64,000 bases of DNA from the NCBI GenBank assembly GCA_036397555.1, contig DASWIS010000008.1, forward strand, positions 124,001-188,000, given 5' to 3'. Shown here one piece after another: positions 18,879 to 28,575 of the stretch. The translations under genes were made by a program, and so were the position numbers. This DNA is from Candidatus Zixiibacteriota bacterium. Lineage in GTDB: Bacteria > Zixibacteria > MSB-5A5 > WJJR01. How positions within the stretch are numbered: position 1 is the first letter of the stretch; each line of letters begins with the position of its first letter. The notes under the pieces are model-generated. The model was not told the DNA's origin. It made no database searches and worked only from the letters and a program-made list of their open reading frames with translations.

Positions 18879-20738
18879 ATGCCCACTGAATCCAAATCCC
18901 TCCATCCGGAAGACATCAAAGTCATCCTGGCGACCGACTGCGGTTCCACCACCACCAAGGCGATTTTGATCGAGAAGACCGGCGATGAGTATCGGCTGAT
19001 CGTCCGCGGCGAAGCTCCGACCACGGTCGAGGCGCCGTTTGAGGATGTCACGATGGGTGTTCTCAATGCCGTGGGCGAGGTCGAGGAATTGGCGGGGCGC
19101 AAGCTCCTGGACGAAAACGGCAGGATCATCAGTCCTGCCAACGGCAAGGTCGGCACCGACATCTACATTTCGACTTCATCGGCGGGCGGCGGACTGCAAA
19201 TGATGGTCGCCGGCGTCGTGCGCTCGATGACCGCCGAATCGGCCGAACGCGCCGCGTTGGGCGCCGGCTCAATCGTGATGGACGTGATCGCCTCCAATGA
19301 CCGGCGGCAGCCGCATGAGCAGATCGAACGGATCCGTCGGCTGCGTCCCGACATGATCCTGCTTTCAGGGGGCATCGACGGCGGCACCACGACGCACGTC
19401 GTCGAAATCGCCGAATTGATTGCGGCGGCCGATCCCAAGCCGCGGCTGGGCACCGGATACAAGTTGCCGGTGATCTATGCGGGCAATAAGGACGCAACCG
19501 ACGCGGTCAAAGAGACCCTGGCCGAAAAGACCGACTTGTCGGTCGTCGACAATCTGCGTCCGGTCCTCGAGCGCGAGAACCTGCTGCCGGCGCGCGAGAA
19601 AATCCATGACCTCTTCATGGAGCATGTCATGGCGCAGGCGCCCGGCTATCGCAAGCTGATGAGCTGGACCGATGCGCCGATCATGCCCACCCCGGGCGCG
19701 GTCGGCTCGATCATCAAACGGGTGTCCGAGATCGAAAACATCGAAGTGGTTGGTGTCGACATCGGCGGGGCGACCACCGATGTCTTCTCGGTTTTTCAGG
19801 GCGTGTTCAACCGCACCGTCTCGGCCAATCTCGGCATGTCGTATTCGATCTCGAATGTCTTCGCCGAATCCGGATTGCCCAATGTCATGCGTTGGGTGCC
19901 GTTTCACTTAGACGAGGGCGACCTGCGCAATCGCGTCAAAAACAAGATGATCCGTCCAACAACGATCCCGCAGATGATGGAAGAGCTGATCTTCGAGCAG
20001 GCGATTGCCAAGGAGGCGCTGCGGCTGGCGTTCATTCAGCACAAGTCGTTCGCCACAGTGCTGAAAGGGATCCAACAACAACGCACCATCGCCGATGCGT
20101 TCGAACAGACCGGATCGGGGCATACGCTGGTCAACATGATGACCCTGAATATGCTGATCGGGTCCGGCGGCGTGCTCTCGCACGCGCCGCGCCGACAGCA
20201 GGCGGCGCTCATGTTGATCGACGCGTTTGTGCCGGAGGGAATCACGCGGTTGGCGGTCGACTCGATCTTCATGATGCCCCAGTTGGGTGTCTTAGCCGAG
20301 GTCCATCCCAGGGCAGCGACCGAAGTGTTCAACAAGGACTGCCTGATTCATCTGGGCGTCTGTGTCGCCCCGGTCGGTGAATCGAAAGCGGGCAAAGGCG
20401 AAACGATGCATTACAAAATCGAACGCCCCGATGGCACGGTCGACGAAGGCACACTCGCGTTCGGCCAGATGACACTGATCCCGCTGGGGTTTGACGAGAA
20501 ATCCTCGTTGCCGATCTCCGCCAAAGCCGTTCTGGAGCCCGCGCGCGGATTCGATGTCGGAGCCGGCAGGGGGAACAAACTGGAATGCCAACTTTCCGGC
20601 GGCGTGGTCGGTATCATTCTTGACGGGCGCGGACGGCCTTTCGTCCTGCCGACCGATGACAAGGTCCGCGTCGCCAAGCTCAAAGAGTGGATGACGACGC
20701 TGGATATATATCCCGTCGAAGCATTGCAGAGATTATAG
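18879..20738 (+). CDS. MutL/GlmL-type ASKHA ATPase
   Basis: A 619-residue protein of the glutamate-mutase MutL (GlmL) family, members of the actin/HSP70 ATPase fold. Phosphate-binding loops are visible at residues 19-31 (TDCGSTTTKAIL) and near 290 (VVGVDIGGATTDVFSV), with SGGIDGGTTTHV between them. GlmL itself sits beside the B12-dependent mutase subunits MutS and MutE, but none are here. Instead the gene heads a run of envelope genes, so it more likely acts as a chaperone or energiser of that system. The ATG at 18879 is preferred over an upstream TTG. Confidence 0.85.
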   Translation: MPTESKSLHPEDIKVILATDCGSTTTKAILIEKTGDEYRLIVRGEAPTTVEAPFEDVTMGVLNAVGEVEELAGRKLLDENGRIISPANGKVGTDIYISTSSAGGGLQMMVAGVVRSMTAESAERAALGAGSIVMDVIASNDRRQPHEQIERIRRLRPDMILLSGGIDGGTTTHVVEIAELIAAADPKPRLGTGYKLPVIYAGNKDATDAVKETLAEKTDLSVVDNLRPVLERENLLPAREKIHDLFMEHVMAQAPGYRKLMSWTDAPIMPTPGAVGSIIKRVSEIENIEVVGVDIGGATTDVFSVFQGVFNRTVSANLGMSYSISNVFAESGLPNVMRWVPFHLDEGDLRNRVKNKMIRPTTIPQMMEELIFEQAIAKEALRLAFIQHKSFATVLKGIQQQRTIADAFEQTGSGHTLVNMMTLNMLIGSGGVLSHAPRRQQAALMLIDAFVPEGITRLAVDSIFMMPQLGVLAEVHPRAATEVFNKDCLIHLGVCVAPVGESKAGKGETMHYKIERPDGTVDEGTLAFGQMTLIPLGFDEKSSLPISAKAVLEPARGFDVGAGRGNKLECQLSGGVVGIILDGRGRPFVLPTDDKVRVAKLKEWMTTLDIYPVEALQRL

Positions 20739-20746
20739 GGTACAAA

Positions 20747-21454
20747 GTGCGGACGAGTGGGACTATCAGTCGTGTGTTCGCCGGAGTTCTATTTGCATCC
20801 CTCTGGTCCATCCTGCTTGTGAGTTGTTCCAACGACGACGAGAAAGACAACAACGCCATCACCGGGCAGGTCATCGATTCCGACAGTCTGCCCGTGCCCG
20901 CAGCACACATCGCCATCGACTTCCGTCTGGCGGACGACTCTGAATTGTTTGGGAAGGTAGCGGTCGTTACGACGCTCAAGCCATATCCCGCCGACATCAG
21001 TGACAGCAGTTGCAACTATATCTTCGATTGGTGCGGCGAGTTGTTGACCACGATCAAATGCATCGGTGATGAACTGTGCATTTGGGACGGCACGCAACTG
21101 GGTGTGCTGAATGCCTCGCCGGGACTGTACACGATCGAGAGGCGCGATTGTGAAACGGGAATAACCGCGCAGGTCGACACTGTCCTGCTCATCCGGACCG
21201 ACCTGGAAGACGAACTCAATGATATGCTCATTCCGCTGGCGACGACCGACTTTCAGGGACGATTCGCGATTCCCCGTTGTCTAGTGCCGACCGGCGTCCA
21301 ATTCGGCTGCGTTCCCGAAGGCGAGCCCGCTGTCTGCGAGGTCGATCCGTTCGTGTTGGTCTATGCATGGAAAGATGACAAGCAGGGACTGGAACGTATC
21401 ACGATCCCCGACCGTGGCACGGTGGAAGTGACGATTCAATTGTCGGGGAAGTGA
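20747..21454 (+). CDS. Lipoprotein with carboxypeptidase-regulatory-like domain
   Basis: A 235-residue lipoprotein starting at GTG 20747, eight bases after the ATPase stop. The signal ends in the lipobox LLVSC, followed by SNDDEKD. Residues after that (AITGQVIDSDSLPVPAAHIAI) look like a carboxypeptidase-D regulatory/CNA-B-type beta-sandwich, and a second conserved strand set occurs near DFQGRFAIP. Four to six cysteines in the middle may form disulfides. Its position inside the ATPase-to-cassette run suggests it works with that system, but it may be a passenger. Confidence 0.75.
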   Translation: MRTSGTISRVFAGVLFASLWSILLVSCSNDDEKDNNAITGQVIDSDSLPVPAAHIAIDFRLADDSELFGKVAVVTTLKPYPADISDSSCNYIFDWCGELLTTIKCIGDELCIWDGTQLGVLNASPGLYTIERRDCETGITAQVDTVLLIRTDLEDELNDMLIPLATTDFQGRFAIPRCLVPTGVQFGCVPEGEPAVCEVDPFVLVYAWKDDKQGLERITIPDRGTVEVTIQLSGK

Positions 21455-21475
21455 TCGGGGATCTGCACGCTGAAC

Positions 21476-21488
21476 TCAGCCCACCATT
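21476..21488. repeat. Fragment of an interspersed palindromic repeat
   Basis: CTCAGCCCACCAT here is the exact complement of a 13-mer within the palindrome at 50644-50664, and a related GGCGGGCTGAACCC follows about 35 bases later. Both lie in the gap between two genes. Confidence 0.5.
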
Positions 21489-21553
21489 TTCAGATCGATT
21501 GAGCACCACGAGTAAGGCGGGCTGAACCCACACACTGCAAATACGGGAAAACG

Positions 21554-22675
21554 ATGGCACACGCATACACACCCGGATTGAAAGTCACCGATCAAGTTCG
21601 ATTGGTCAAAGAGCGTATCCTGCCTTTGAAAGGCGAGGTGTTGGTCAAGAAGGGCGATCTCGTTGATCCCGGCACGGTCGTGGCGCAGACCCATCTGCCG
21701 GGACCGGTCGAGCCGGTCAATGTCGCCAACATCCTCGGTGTTCCTCCCGAGGACATTCAGGACTGCATGCTCAAGCGCGAGGGCGACCCGGTCGAGAAGG
21801 GTGAAGCGATCGCGCGTTCGAGTTCATTCTTCGGCCTGTTCAAGTCCGAATGCAAATCGAAGATCAAGGGCACGGTTGAAAACATCTCGCACATCACCGG
21901 GCAAGTGCTGCTGCGGGGCGAGCCGGTCCCGGTGCAGGTGCGCGCCTACATCAAAGGCGAAGTCGTCGATGTCCATCCCAACGAGGGTGTCTCGGTCGCC
22001 TGTCAGGCGGCGTTCGTGCAGGGCATCTTCGGAATCGGCGGTGAAACACACGGTGCGATCAAGGTTCTCTCGCGCGACCACAACGAAGTGTTGGATGCCG
22101 AAAAGATTACGCCCGACTGCGTCGGCCAGGTTCTGATCGGCGGCTCGCGGGTCACCGCCGATGCGCTCAAAAGGGCCATCGTGGTCAAAGCCAATGGGAT
22201 CGTTGCCGGCGGATTCGACGATCAGGATCTGCGCAACTTTCTGGGGCGTGACCTCGGTGTGGCGATCACCGGCTCCGAAGATCTCGGCGTGACGCTGGTA
22301 GTGACAGAAGGATTCGGTACCATCGCCATGGCCGAGAAAACTTTCGAGTTGTTCAAGCGGCATGAGGGCGAGTTGGCGTGCATCAACGGCGCTACGCAGA
22401 TTCGCGCCGGTGTGATCCGCCCCGAAGTGGTCATTCCGCAAGCCGTGGCGGTCGCTTCCGACCGTGAAGTAGAGATTGCCGGTCTGGCGGTCGGTTCACC
22501 GGTCCGTGTGATTCGCCAACCATACTTCGGCAAATTGGGCACCGTGTCCGACCTTCCGGCGCCGTTGCAGAAGCTCGAATCCGAATCGATGGCGCGTGTC
22601 CTGGAGGTACAGTTCAACGGCGCCGGAAAAGCCATCATCCCGCGTGCGAATGTCGAAATGATCGAAGAAGTGTAG
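21554..22675 (+). CDS. Barrel-sandwich/KOW-like protein of unknown function
   Basis: A 373-residue soluble protein with no signal peptide. Residues about 10-45 (RILPLKGEVLVKKGDLVDPGTVVAQ) read like a biotinyl/lipoyl-type barrel-sandwich half as in RnfC, with a second half around 75-130 (EGDPVEKGEAIA, then GTVENISHITGQVLL). The middle (about 170-290) is rich in glycine and GxxVxAD-type turns, and the last 65 residues (GSPVRVIRQPYFGKLGTV) resemble a KOW/SH3-like domain. No lipoylation lysine context was clear. It lies between the MutL-type ATPase and the membrane cassettes and is probably the adaptor between them. Confidence 0.7.
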   Translation: MAHAYTPGLKVTDQVRLVKERILPLKGEVLVKKGDLVDPGTVVAQTHLPGPVEPVNVANILGVPPEDIQDCMLKREGDPVEKGEAIARSSSFFGLFKSECKSKIKGTVENISHITGQVLLRGEPVPVQVRAYIKGEVVDVHPNEGVSVACQAAFVQGIFGIGGETHGAIKVLSRDHNEVLDAEKITPDCVGQVLIGGSRVTADALKRAIVVKANGIVAGGFDDQDLRNFLGRDLGVAITGSEDLGVTLVVTEGFGTIAMAEKTFELFKRHEGELACINGATQIRAGVIRPEVVIPQAVAVASDREVEIAGLAVGSPVRVIRQPYFGKLGTVSDLPAPLQKLESESMARVLEVQFNGAGKAIIPRANVEMIEEV

Positions 22676-22825
22676 CGCGGGCATGGCCTTGAGGTCTGGG
22701 TGCGTGGTTTTCTATCCTTGACACCCGCTTAACACGCCGATAGGTTCAATCGGTACGCGCCCATCCTCCCGGGCGACAAGCAACGGGACTTGATGCCCGC
22801 AGTGGCACGCGACTGAAGCCCGAAT

Positions 22826-24175
22826 TTGAAGACAGCACCCGCACCATTTCGTCGTTCCTGTCACGCTGAACGTATCCTTGTTGTCATCTGCTTGGCGACT
22901 GCGCTGTGTCTGCTGATCCGGACTCGATCCGCTACTGCTCAATCGTCATTACGGATGTCGCCTGACACATCCTCCAATCTGGCCCCAATCGGATCGGCGA
23001 TCATAAACCCGGACACCTTGTTGGAATTGTCGACTCCCTCCGTTGTGGTCCCGACGCCACAGTTCCGCCTGGGTCCGAGTCCTGCGACCGATGTTACCGC
23101 CGAGGACGCTCCCAACGATGTGGGTGGGGCGATTGTCGTGAATTGGAAGCCATCGCCGGACGAAGGCGCCGGACTCGGCTCCGTTACTGCTTACACACTC
23201 CTGCGCTCGACCTCTCTAAGCGGACCATTTGATACCGTCGGCACGATGACGTCAGGGATGACATCATTCATCGACGGTGGCGTCCTGGACGGCGTCGACT
23301 ACTACTACATCGTGGATGCTATATCCATAGTGAATGGAGTAGCGGGGTTTATGACGCTGTCCGTACGATCCGAACCGTCCGTCGCCGTTCAGTCGCATGC
23401 GCAATGGTTTCACAAAGGACGAATCAATGCCTTGATCGCGGTCATCATCCTCTCCGGTTCGATTCTGTATTTCATCACACAAGCCAAATCGGGGCGTGAG
23501 TTGTTCATCCGCAAGATCGCGGGACTGGAAGCTGTCGATGAAGCGGTGGGGCGCGCAACCGAGATGGGGCGCGAGATTTTCTTCGTTCCGGGCATTGAAG
23601 ACATGAACAATGTTCAGACGATTGCCGGGGTGACCATCCTCGGGCGGGTCGCCAAAATGGCGGCAACGTATGATGCAAAGCTCGATGTCCCGGTGCGCCG
23701 TTCTTTGGTGATGGTTGCCGGGCGCGAGACGGTCAAAGAGGCATATCTCGACGCGGGACGGCCCGATGCCTACCACGACGACATGGTGCATTATCTCACC
23801 GACGACCAGTTCGGGTATGCCGCCGGCGTCGATGGCATGGTTGTTCGGCGCAAACCGGCCACTATCTTCTACATGGGCGCGTTCTATGCCGAGTCGCTGA
23901 TCCTGGCGGAAACCGGCAATTCGATCGGGGCCATCCAGATCGCCGGGACCGCACAGCCCGCGCAGTTGCCGTTTTTTGTCGCCGCATGCGATTACACGCT
24001 CATCGGCGAGGAACTCTTCGCGGCGTCCGCGTATCTGTCCAAAGAACCGCGACAATTGGGGTCGCTGAAGGGGCAGGATGTGGGCAAATTCTTCATCCTG
24101 GCCTTCGCGATCATCGGGATTCTGCTGGCGACGTTCAATCTGCTCGACATGTCGCACTGGTTCACTGTGAACTGA
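22826..24175 (+). CDS. Cassette 1, gene A: FN3-like ectodomain, membrane helix and DUF6754-like domain
   Basis: A 449-residue membrane protein. A signal-like hydrophobic stretch (about 18-35), a fibronectin-III-like domain (about 90-180, with VVNWKPSPDEG) and a transmembrane helix (about 197-216, ALIAVIILSGSILYFI) precede a conserved cytoplasmic domain containing AVDEAVGRATEMGR, EAYLDAGRPDAY and YAESLILAETG, then a final helix near the C-terminus. I believe this is the DUF6754 family but cannot confirm it. The start is TTG at 22826 and is uncertain. A paralogue is at 27196-28560 with the same order of partners. Confidence 0.8.
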   Translation: MKTAPAPFRRSCHAERILVVICLATALCLLIRTRSATAQSSLRMSPDTSSNLAPIGSAIINPDTLLELSTPSVVVPTPQFRLGPSPATDVTAEDAPNDVGGAIVVNWKPSPDEGAGLGSVTAYTLLRSTSLSGPFDTVGTMTSGMTSFIDGGVLDGVDYYYIVDAISIVNGVAGFMTLSVRSEPSVAVQSHAQWFHKGRINALIAVIILSGSILYFITQAKSGRELFIRKIAGLEAVDEAVGRATEMGREIFFVPGIEDMNNVQTIAGVTILGRVAKMAATYDAKLDVPVRRSLVMVAGRETVKEAYLDAGRPDAYHDDMVHYLTDDQFGYAAGVDGMVVRRKPATIFYMGAFYAESLILAETGNSIGAIQIAGTAQPAQLPFFVAACDYTLIGEELFAASAYLSKEPRQLGSLKGQDVGKFFILAFAIIGILLATFNLLDMSHWFTVN

Positions 24176-24196
24176 CAGCCCATCACAACGGCCGCC

Positions 24197-25000
24197 ATGA
24201 AACGTGAAGTCCCTCTCATCCTGACCGGCGTTGTCGGTGTTGTGTTCATCATCCAGTTTTTCATCCCGCATGAACCGTTTCACTCGCTGGCCGATGTCTT
24301 CTCCGATTGGTTTTCGATCATCGAGTCGTGCGCCATCTGGCTGGGGGCGTTCAATCTGATCAAGCTGTCGATGGACCGACTGGGACGCAGGATTCTCATC
24401 CCGACCGTCGGGGTCGTTTCATTGGCGCTGCTCTACGGGATTATCGCGGCGCCCGGATTTCTCCAGGGGCAACTGCCGCTGATCTTGTTCCTGATGGCAT
24501 TCCTGCTTTTGGCGGCCGGACAGTACTCGCGCAGCAAGATGTCGGATGAATGGTTTCTCTCGTTTTCGACCATCGTGTCGTTCGTGCTGATTCTGATCGT
24601 CGGCTTCGGCTTCTCCGCTGGACGCCGTTTCCTGGAGCCGGGAACCAGCTTCGACTACTTGTATGTGAATGTCTATTCGCCGCTGTCGTCGACGATGTTC
24701 GCCATGCTGGCGTTCTTCGTCGCGTCGGCGTCGTATCGCGCATTCCGCGCACGCAATCGCGAGGCGACACTATTGCTCTTGGCGGCATTCTTCGTGATGC
24801 TTGGGCGCGTCCCGCTGGGAGACTTGATGAGCTCGTTTATGCCGGAGGGAGCGCGGCTCTCGAATTTCGCGGACTGGATCATGAACTTTCCCAACGCGGC
24901 CGGTCAACGCGCCATCATGATCGGGATCGCGCTGGGGATCGTTTCGACATCGCTGCGTGTGATCCTCGGCATCGAACGGTCACACTTAGGCGGTGACTAG
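24197..25000 (+). CDS. Cassette 1, gene B: polytopic membrane protein
   Basis: A 267-residue integral membrane protein with about seven hydrophobic segments. It begins MKREVPLILTGVVGVVFIIQFF and has a conserved core with STMFAMLAFFVASASYRAFRARN and a C-terminal RAIMIGIALGIVSTSLRVILGIERS. These stretches are nearly identical in gene B of cassette 2 (28576-29202). That paralogue is about 60 residues shorter because one region around residues 80-120 (two helices) is absent. It lies 21 bases after gene A. No enzymatic motif is visible. Confidence 0.8.
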   Translation: MKREVPLILTGVVGVVFIIQFFIPHEPFHSLADVFSDWFSIIESCAIWLGAFNLIKLSMDRLGRRILIPTVGVVSLALLYGIIAAPGFLQGQLPLILFLMAFLLLAAGQYSRSKMSDEWFLSFSTIVSFVLILIVGFGFSAGRRFLEPGTSFDYLYVNVYSPLSSTMFAMLAFFVASASYRAFRARNREATLLLLAAFFVMLGRVPLGDLMSSFMPEGARLSNFADWIMNFPNAAGQRAIMIGIALGIVSTSLRVILGIERSHLGGD

Positions 25001-25011
25001 GAAGCCCGCAT

Positions 25012-25908
25012 ATGCAGATGAATCAGGCACCGGGCAAGATCAATTTCTGGGACCGGCTGATCGCCATCGACCGGCGCGTCATCTTCCTCGCGGTCGGCCT
25101 GGCGGTGTCGCTGCCGCTCTTTTTGAACATTTCGCAGAAGATCTACATATCGCCGGAAGCGCGCGACCTTTACGACGCGCTGGAGGCGCTCCCCGCCGGA
25201 TCGAAAGTCTTGATACCCTGCGACTACGACCCACCATCCGCACCGGAGCTGCAACCGATGGCGGTGGCGTTTATGCGCTACTGCCTGCGCCGTGATTTTA
25301 AGATGATCATCATGGGTCTGTGGCCGCAGGGACCGCAGCAGGCGAATTTGGCGCTCGAGACGGTGGCCGGCACGACGCCCGGCACGGAATTCACCTATGA
25401 AGGTCGTACCCTGCGTTACGGAGTCGACTGGGTGAATCTCGGATTCCAGGAAGGGCGTGAGTTTGTCATCGCCCGCATGGGGTCGTCATTTGCCGCCGCC
25501 TTTCCGCGCGACTACAGCGGCACGCCGGTCGGTGAACTGCCGCTGATGCGCGGAGTCTCCAACTTCAACAATGTCGACTTCGTCTTCAACCTGTCGGCCG
25601 GATATCCCGGCACCATCGAGTGGGTGCAATTGGCCGGTGACCGCTTTCATGCCGCGCTGGGGGCGGCCAACACGGCGGTGCAGGCGCCGATGGTATACCC
25701 CTACTACCGCGCCGGGCAGCTCAGCGGCATCCTCGGCGGGATGAAGGGCGCCGCCGAGTTTGAAGCGTTGGTGGGTGCGACAGGAAAAGGCACCAAGGCG
25801 ATGCTGTCGCAGTCGTTCGCGCACGCGATCACGATACTGTTTATCATCATGGGGAATATCGCCTTCTTCGTCGGCGGACGCCGCTCGCGCCTGGCGACAA
25901 AGGGATAG
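25012..25908 (+). CDS. Cassette 1, gene C: membrane-anchored protein with terminal helices
   Basis: A 298-residue protein with one helix near the N-terminus (about 22-40, VIFLAVGLAVSLPLFL) and one at the C-terminus (about 268-286), enclosing a globular domain of about 220 residues. Shared features with gene C of cassette 2 are ISPEARDLYDALE, a conserved acidic DYDP, PELQPMAVA and the GGMKGAAEFEALV segment before the last helix. The domain lies either outside or inside the membrane; topology was not resolved. It starts 11 bases after gene B, with AGGAAG upstream. Confidence 0.8.
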   Translation: MQMNQAPGKINFWDRLIAIDRRVIFLAVGLAVSLPLFLNISQKIYISPEARDLYDALEALPAGSKVLIPCDYDPPSAPELQPMAVAFMRYCLRRDFKMIIMGLWPQGPQQANLALETVAGTTPGTEFTYEGRTLRYGVDWVNLGFQEGREFVIARMGSSFAAAFPRDYSGTPVGELPLMRGVSNFNNVDFVFNLSAGYPGTIEWVQLAGDRFHAALGAANTAVQAPMVYPYYRAGQLSGILGGMKGAAEFEALVGATGKGTKAMLSQSFAHAITILFIIMGNIAFFVGGRRSRLATKG

Positions 25909-25920
25909 GAAGTTGAGCCG

Positions 25921-26637
25921 GTGAAACTGCGTGCCTCATCGATCATCCTCTTGCTGGTCTCAGCGGGCTTGTTCGCCCTGTCGGCGAACTCGTTTGGCTT
26001 TGCGATGACGCTGGCCGCGTTCTTCACGCTCGGCATCTTCTCATTTCTCTACACAGACAACCCGTACTACAAGTTCTGCGAGGCGGTGTTTGTCGGCATT
26101 TCAGCGGGATACTGGTTTGTCTCACTGTACTACCAAAACTTGCTGGCGAAATTGATCGACACGCTGATGGACTCACCGTTTGGGTGGAACTACATTGCCT
26201 ACGTATTCGCCGGCGTCCTCGGTGTCATGATGTTGTTACGGCTGGCCCCGAAGATCGGCTGGATTTCGCGCTGGGCGCTGGCGGTGATTGTCGGCGCGAC
26301 CGCCGGGCTCTGGTTCATCACCTACCTGCAGTCCAATGCCATGCACCAGCTCGAGGACACCATCAAGCCATTGCAGGCATACGCCGCCGATGGTTCCTTG
26401 TCGTGGTACCAGACCATCGGCAACATCACGGTCGCCATCGGCACCGTGACCGGCGTCATCTATTTTTTCTTCTCCAAGGAGCACAAGGGCGCATTCGGCA
26501 CCGCCGCACGCGTCGGCATATGGTTCTTAATGATCACCTTCGGTGCATCGTTCGGATACACCGTCATGAGCCGCATGTCGCTGTTGATCGGGCGGCTGGA
26601 CTTCTTGTACGGCAGTTGGCTGCGACTGATCAATTGA
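25921..26637 (+). CDS. Cassette 1, gene D: polytopic membrane protein
   Basis: A 238-residue membrane protein of about six helices starting at GTG 25921. Conserved features shared with gene D of cassette 2 (30090-30725) are FFTLGIFSFLYTDNPYYKF near the start, VGISAGYWFV, a glycine-rich helix and IYFFFSKEHKGAFG before the last two helices. The N-terminal 25-residue helix is extra compared with the paralogue. It ends cassette 1; a cold-shock gene follows. Confidence 0.8.
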   Translation: MKLRASSIILLLVSAGLFALSANSFGFAMTLAAFFTLGIFSFLYTDNPYYKFCEAVFVGISAGYWFVSLYYQNLLAKLIDTLMDSPFGWNYIAYVFAGVLGVMMLLRLAPKIGWISRWALAVIVGATAGLWFITYLQSNAMHQLEDTIKPLQAYAADGSLSWYQTIGNITVAIGTVTGVIYFFFSKEHKGAFGTAARVGIWFLMITFGASFGYTVMSRMSLLIGRLDFLYGSWLRLIN

Positions 26638-26848
26638 CGTGTGAGGCGCTGCTGAAATCCGCTTGATGATCGCTTAAACGATGTCGATATTATTTTTATA
26701 GGTGGGTAACGGAAACATCGGACTTGAATGGGATCCGCTCGCAGTCCCCGCACACACAACTCCAGACACAGGACCGATTTGTTTCAACGGCCATAACGGC
26801 CAACGGACCTGGGGCACCGATTCGCCCCGAGCAGCAAAGGAAGTGGAT

Positions 26849-27052
26849 ATGCCGGAAGGAACGGTCAAGTGGTTCAATGACAGCAAGGGATTCGGCTTCA
26901 TCTCCCTGGATGACGGCAAGGACGTCTTCGTCCATCACACCGCGATCCAGATGGATGGTTTCCGTTCGCTCCAGCAGGGCGACCGGGTAACCTTCGATGA
27001 GGTCGAGGGGCCCAAAGGACCACAGGCCGCCAACGTGCGGAAGGTCACATAA
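26849..27052 (+). CDS. Cold-shock domain protein
   Basis: A 67-residue CspA-type protein, a single-stranded nucleic-acid binding OB fold. RNP1 (KGFGFI, in [10 protein letters not shown]) and RNP2 (VFVHHTAI) are present, with the N-terminal [18 protein letters not shown] precedes the ATG at 26849. A long leader from about 26640 and a terminator at 27079 make it a separate unit that splits the two membrane cassettes. Its function in RNA folding is family knowledge. No link to the cassettes beyond position is visible. Confidence 0.96.
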   Translation: MPEGTVKWFNDSKGFGFISLDDGKDVFVHHTAIQMDGFRSLQQGDRVTFDEVEGPKGPQAANVRKVT

Positions 27053-27078
27053 GACCTCCTCGTCTCGCTGACGATGCT

Positions 27079-27115
27079 CCCGGTTCCGGTCAAATCCGGG
27101 ACCGGGATTTCTTTT
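27079..27115 (+). terminator. Intrinsic terminator after the cold-shock gene
   Basis: Eleven-base arms (27079-27089 and 27096-27106, with one G-U pair) enclose a six-base loop and are followed by ATTTCTTTT. It lies 27 bases after the csp stop. Confidence 0.85.
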
Positions 27116-27195
27116 GCCCGAATACGCGCCGTGCATTTCCATTGCGTTGTGTACGGCGGCGGGTTAGGTTGGATCGCCGTTCGAGATCACTGCTG

Positions 27196-28560
27196 ATGAC
27201 GATCCCGAATCACCACTCAGTGTTGCGTCAATTGTTCTCAACTGTATTCAGCGGCCTGTTGCTGCTGTGGGCCGTTTCCGTCGCCAGCGCCCAGGCCGAC
27301 GACATCGACACAACGGCCGCCGCGGACACGACGCGGACCATGACGCCGCCGCCGGCGCCTGCGTCGTCGGTTCGCGCCGATGACAAACCCAACGATCATG
27401 GACATGGGATCATCGTCGAGTGGGATCTCTCTCCTGATGACGGCGGTGGACGAAAGAACGTCATCCTCTACCAAGTGCTCCGCAGCCCCAGGATGGTCGG
27501 GCCGTTCTCCCCCGACTCAATTCCCGCCGGTGATGCGTCCTATCGCACGTTTTCCAGCGCAGCCTATCGCACCGCCGCCTGGCGATTGGTCGACGGCGAA
27601 TGGGATACGGTTGGCCAGGCGCCCGCGGGGACTGACCGCTTCGAAAATGTCGGGGGGAAGTTCCGTGACGGTCGTGACTACTTACCGGATGATTTCGATT
27701 TCCGCTATGCCATTGAGACGCATTCGGTCAGCGGTGCGATGTCGATCTCACAAGCATCGCCGCCCGCGCACGCGCGCGGTCATTGGGTACACCTCGATCG
27801 GCTGTTCCACATCGGATTCCCTACGGCTCTCTATACCGCGCTGGTTCTCGGGTTTATCGCGGCCGCGCAAAAAGGTCGCGACCTGTATATCCGCCCGCTC
27901 CCCGGCATCAGCGCGGTCGATGAGGCGATCGGGCGCGCCACCGAGATGAACCGCCCGATCCTCTACGTGCTCGGGCTGGGCGCCGCCGATGAGATCGCGA
28001 CGATTGCCTCGTTTACGATTCTCTCGCGTGTCGCCAAGAAGGTCGCGGAGCACCGCACCGAATTATTGGTCCCCTGCTACGATGCCGTAGTCATGTCGGT
28101 TGCGCAGGAGACGGTCCGGCAGGCGTATCTCGATGCGGGCCGCCCCGATGAGTACAAAGAAGACATCGTCTATTTTGTCACGCAGGATCAGTTTCCGTAT
28201 GTCGCTGCGGTCAACGGCACCATGCTGCGGCGCAAGACGGCCACGAACTTCTATCTGGGCGTGTTCTACGCCGAGTCGCTGATCTTGGCGGAGACCGGCT
28301 CCCTGGCGGGATCGATACAGATTTCCGGGACCGACCGTGTCACGCAGATTCCGTTTTTCGTCGTCGCCTGCGACTACACGTTGATCGGTGAGGAGCTCTA
28401 CGCGGCGTCTGCCTACCTGGGGCGCGAGCCGAAACTGTTGGGGACGTTGAAGGGGCAGGATTGGTTCAAGATGTGTTTTCTGGCGGTTCTCGGACTCGGC
28501 GCTGTCGGTGCGGCCCTCAACATCGATTGGGTTCTCGCTATATTCCGAATGAGTTTGTAA
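27196..28560 (+). CDS. Cassette 2, gene A: FN3-like ectodomain, membrane helix and DUF6754-like domain
   Basis: A 454-residue paralogue of the gene at 22826. The ATG at 27196 begins a signal peptide ending SVASAQ. A proline/threonine linker and FN3-like domain (about 60-205) precede a helix near 212-235 and the conserved cytoplasmic domain with AVDEAIGRATEMNR, QAYLDAGRPDEY and YAESLILAETG. The conserved half is very similar to cassette 1 while the ectodomain has diverged. It follows the csp terminator by about 80 bases, so cassette 2 probably has its own promoter. Confidence 0.8.
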   Translation: MTIPNHHSVLRQLFSTVFSGLLLLWAVSVASAQADDIDTTAAADTTRTMTPPPAPASSVRADDKPNDHGHGIIVEWDLSPDDGGGRKNVILYQVLRSPRMVGPFSPDSIPAGDASYRTFSSAAYRTAAWRLVDGEWDTVGQAPAGTDRFENVGGKFRDGRDYLPDDFDFRYAIETHSVSGAMSISQASPPAHARGHWVHLDRLFHIGFPTALYTALVLGFIAAAQKGRDLYIRPLPGISAVDEAIGRATEMNRPILYVLGLGAADEIATIASFTILSRVAKKVAEHRTELLVPCYDAVVMSVAQETVRQAYLDAGRPDEYKEDIVYFVTQDQFPYVAAVNGTMLRRKTATNFYLGVFYAESLILAETGSLAGSIQISGTDRVTQIPFFVVACDYTLIGEELYAASAYLGREPKLLGTLKGQDWFKMCFLAVLGLGAVGAALNIDWVLAIFRMSL

Positions 28561-28575
28561 CCGGACGCGACGATC

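Noticed and set aside
22730-22760. GGTTCAATC, resembling a tRNA T-loop
   Set aside because: The flanking bases pair as CCGAT/ATCGG in the wrong register, and no acceptor or anticodon arm can be built around it.
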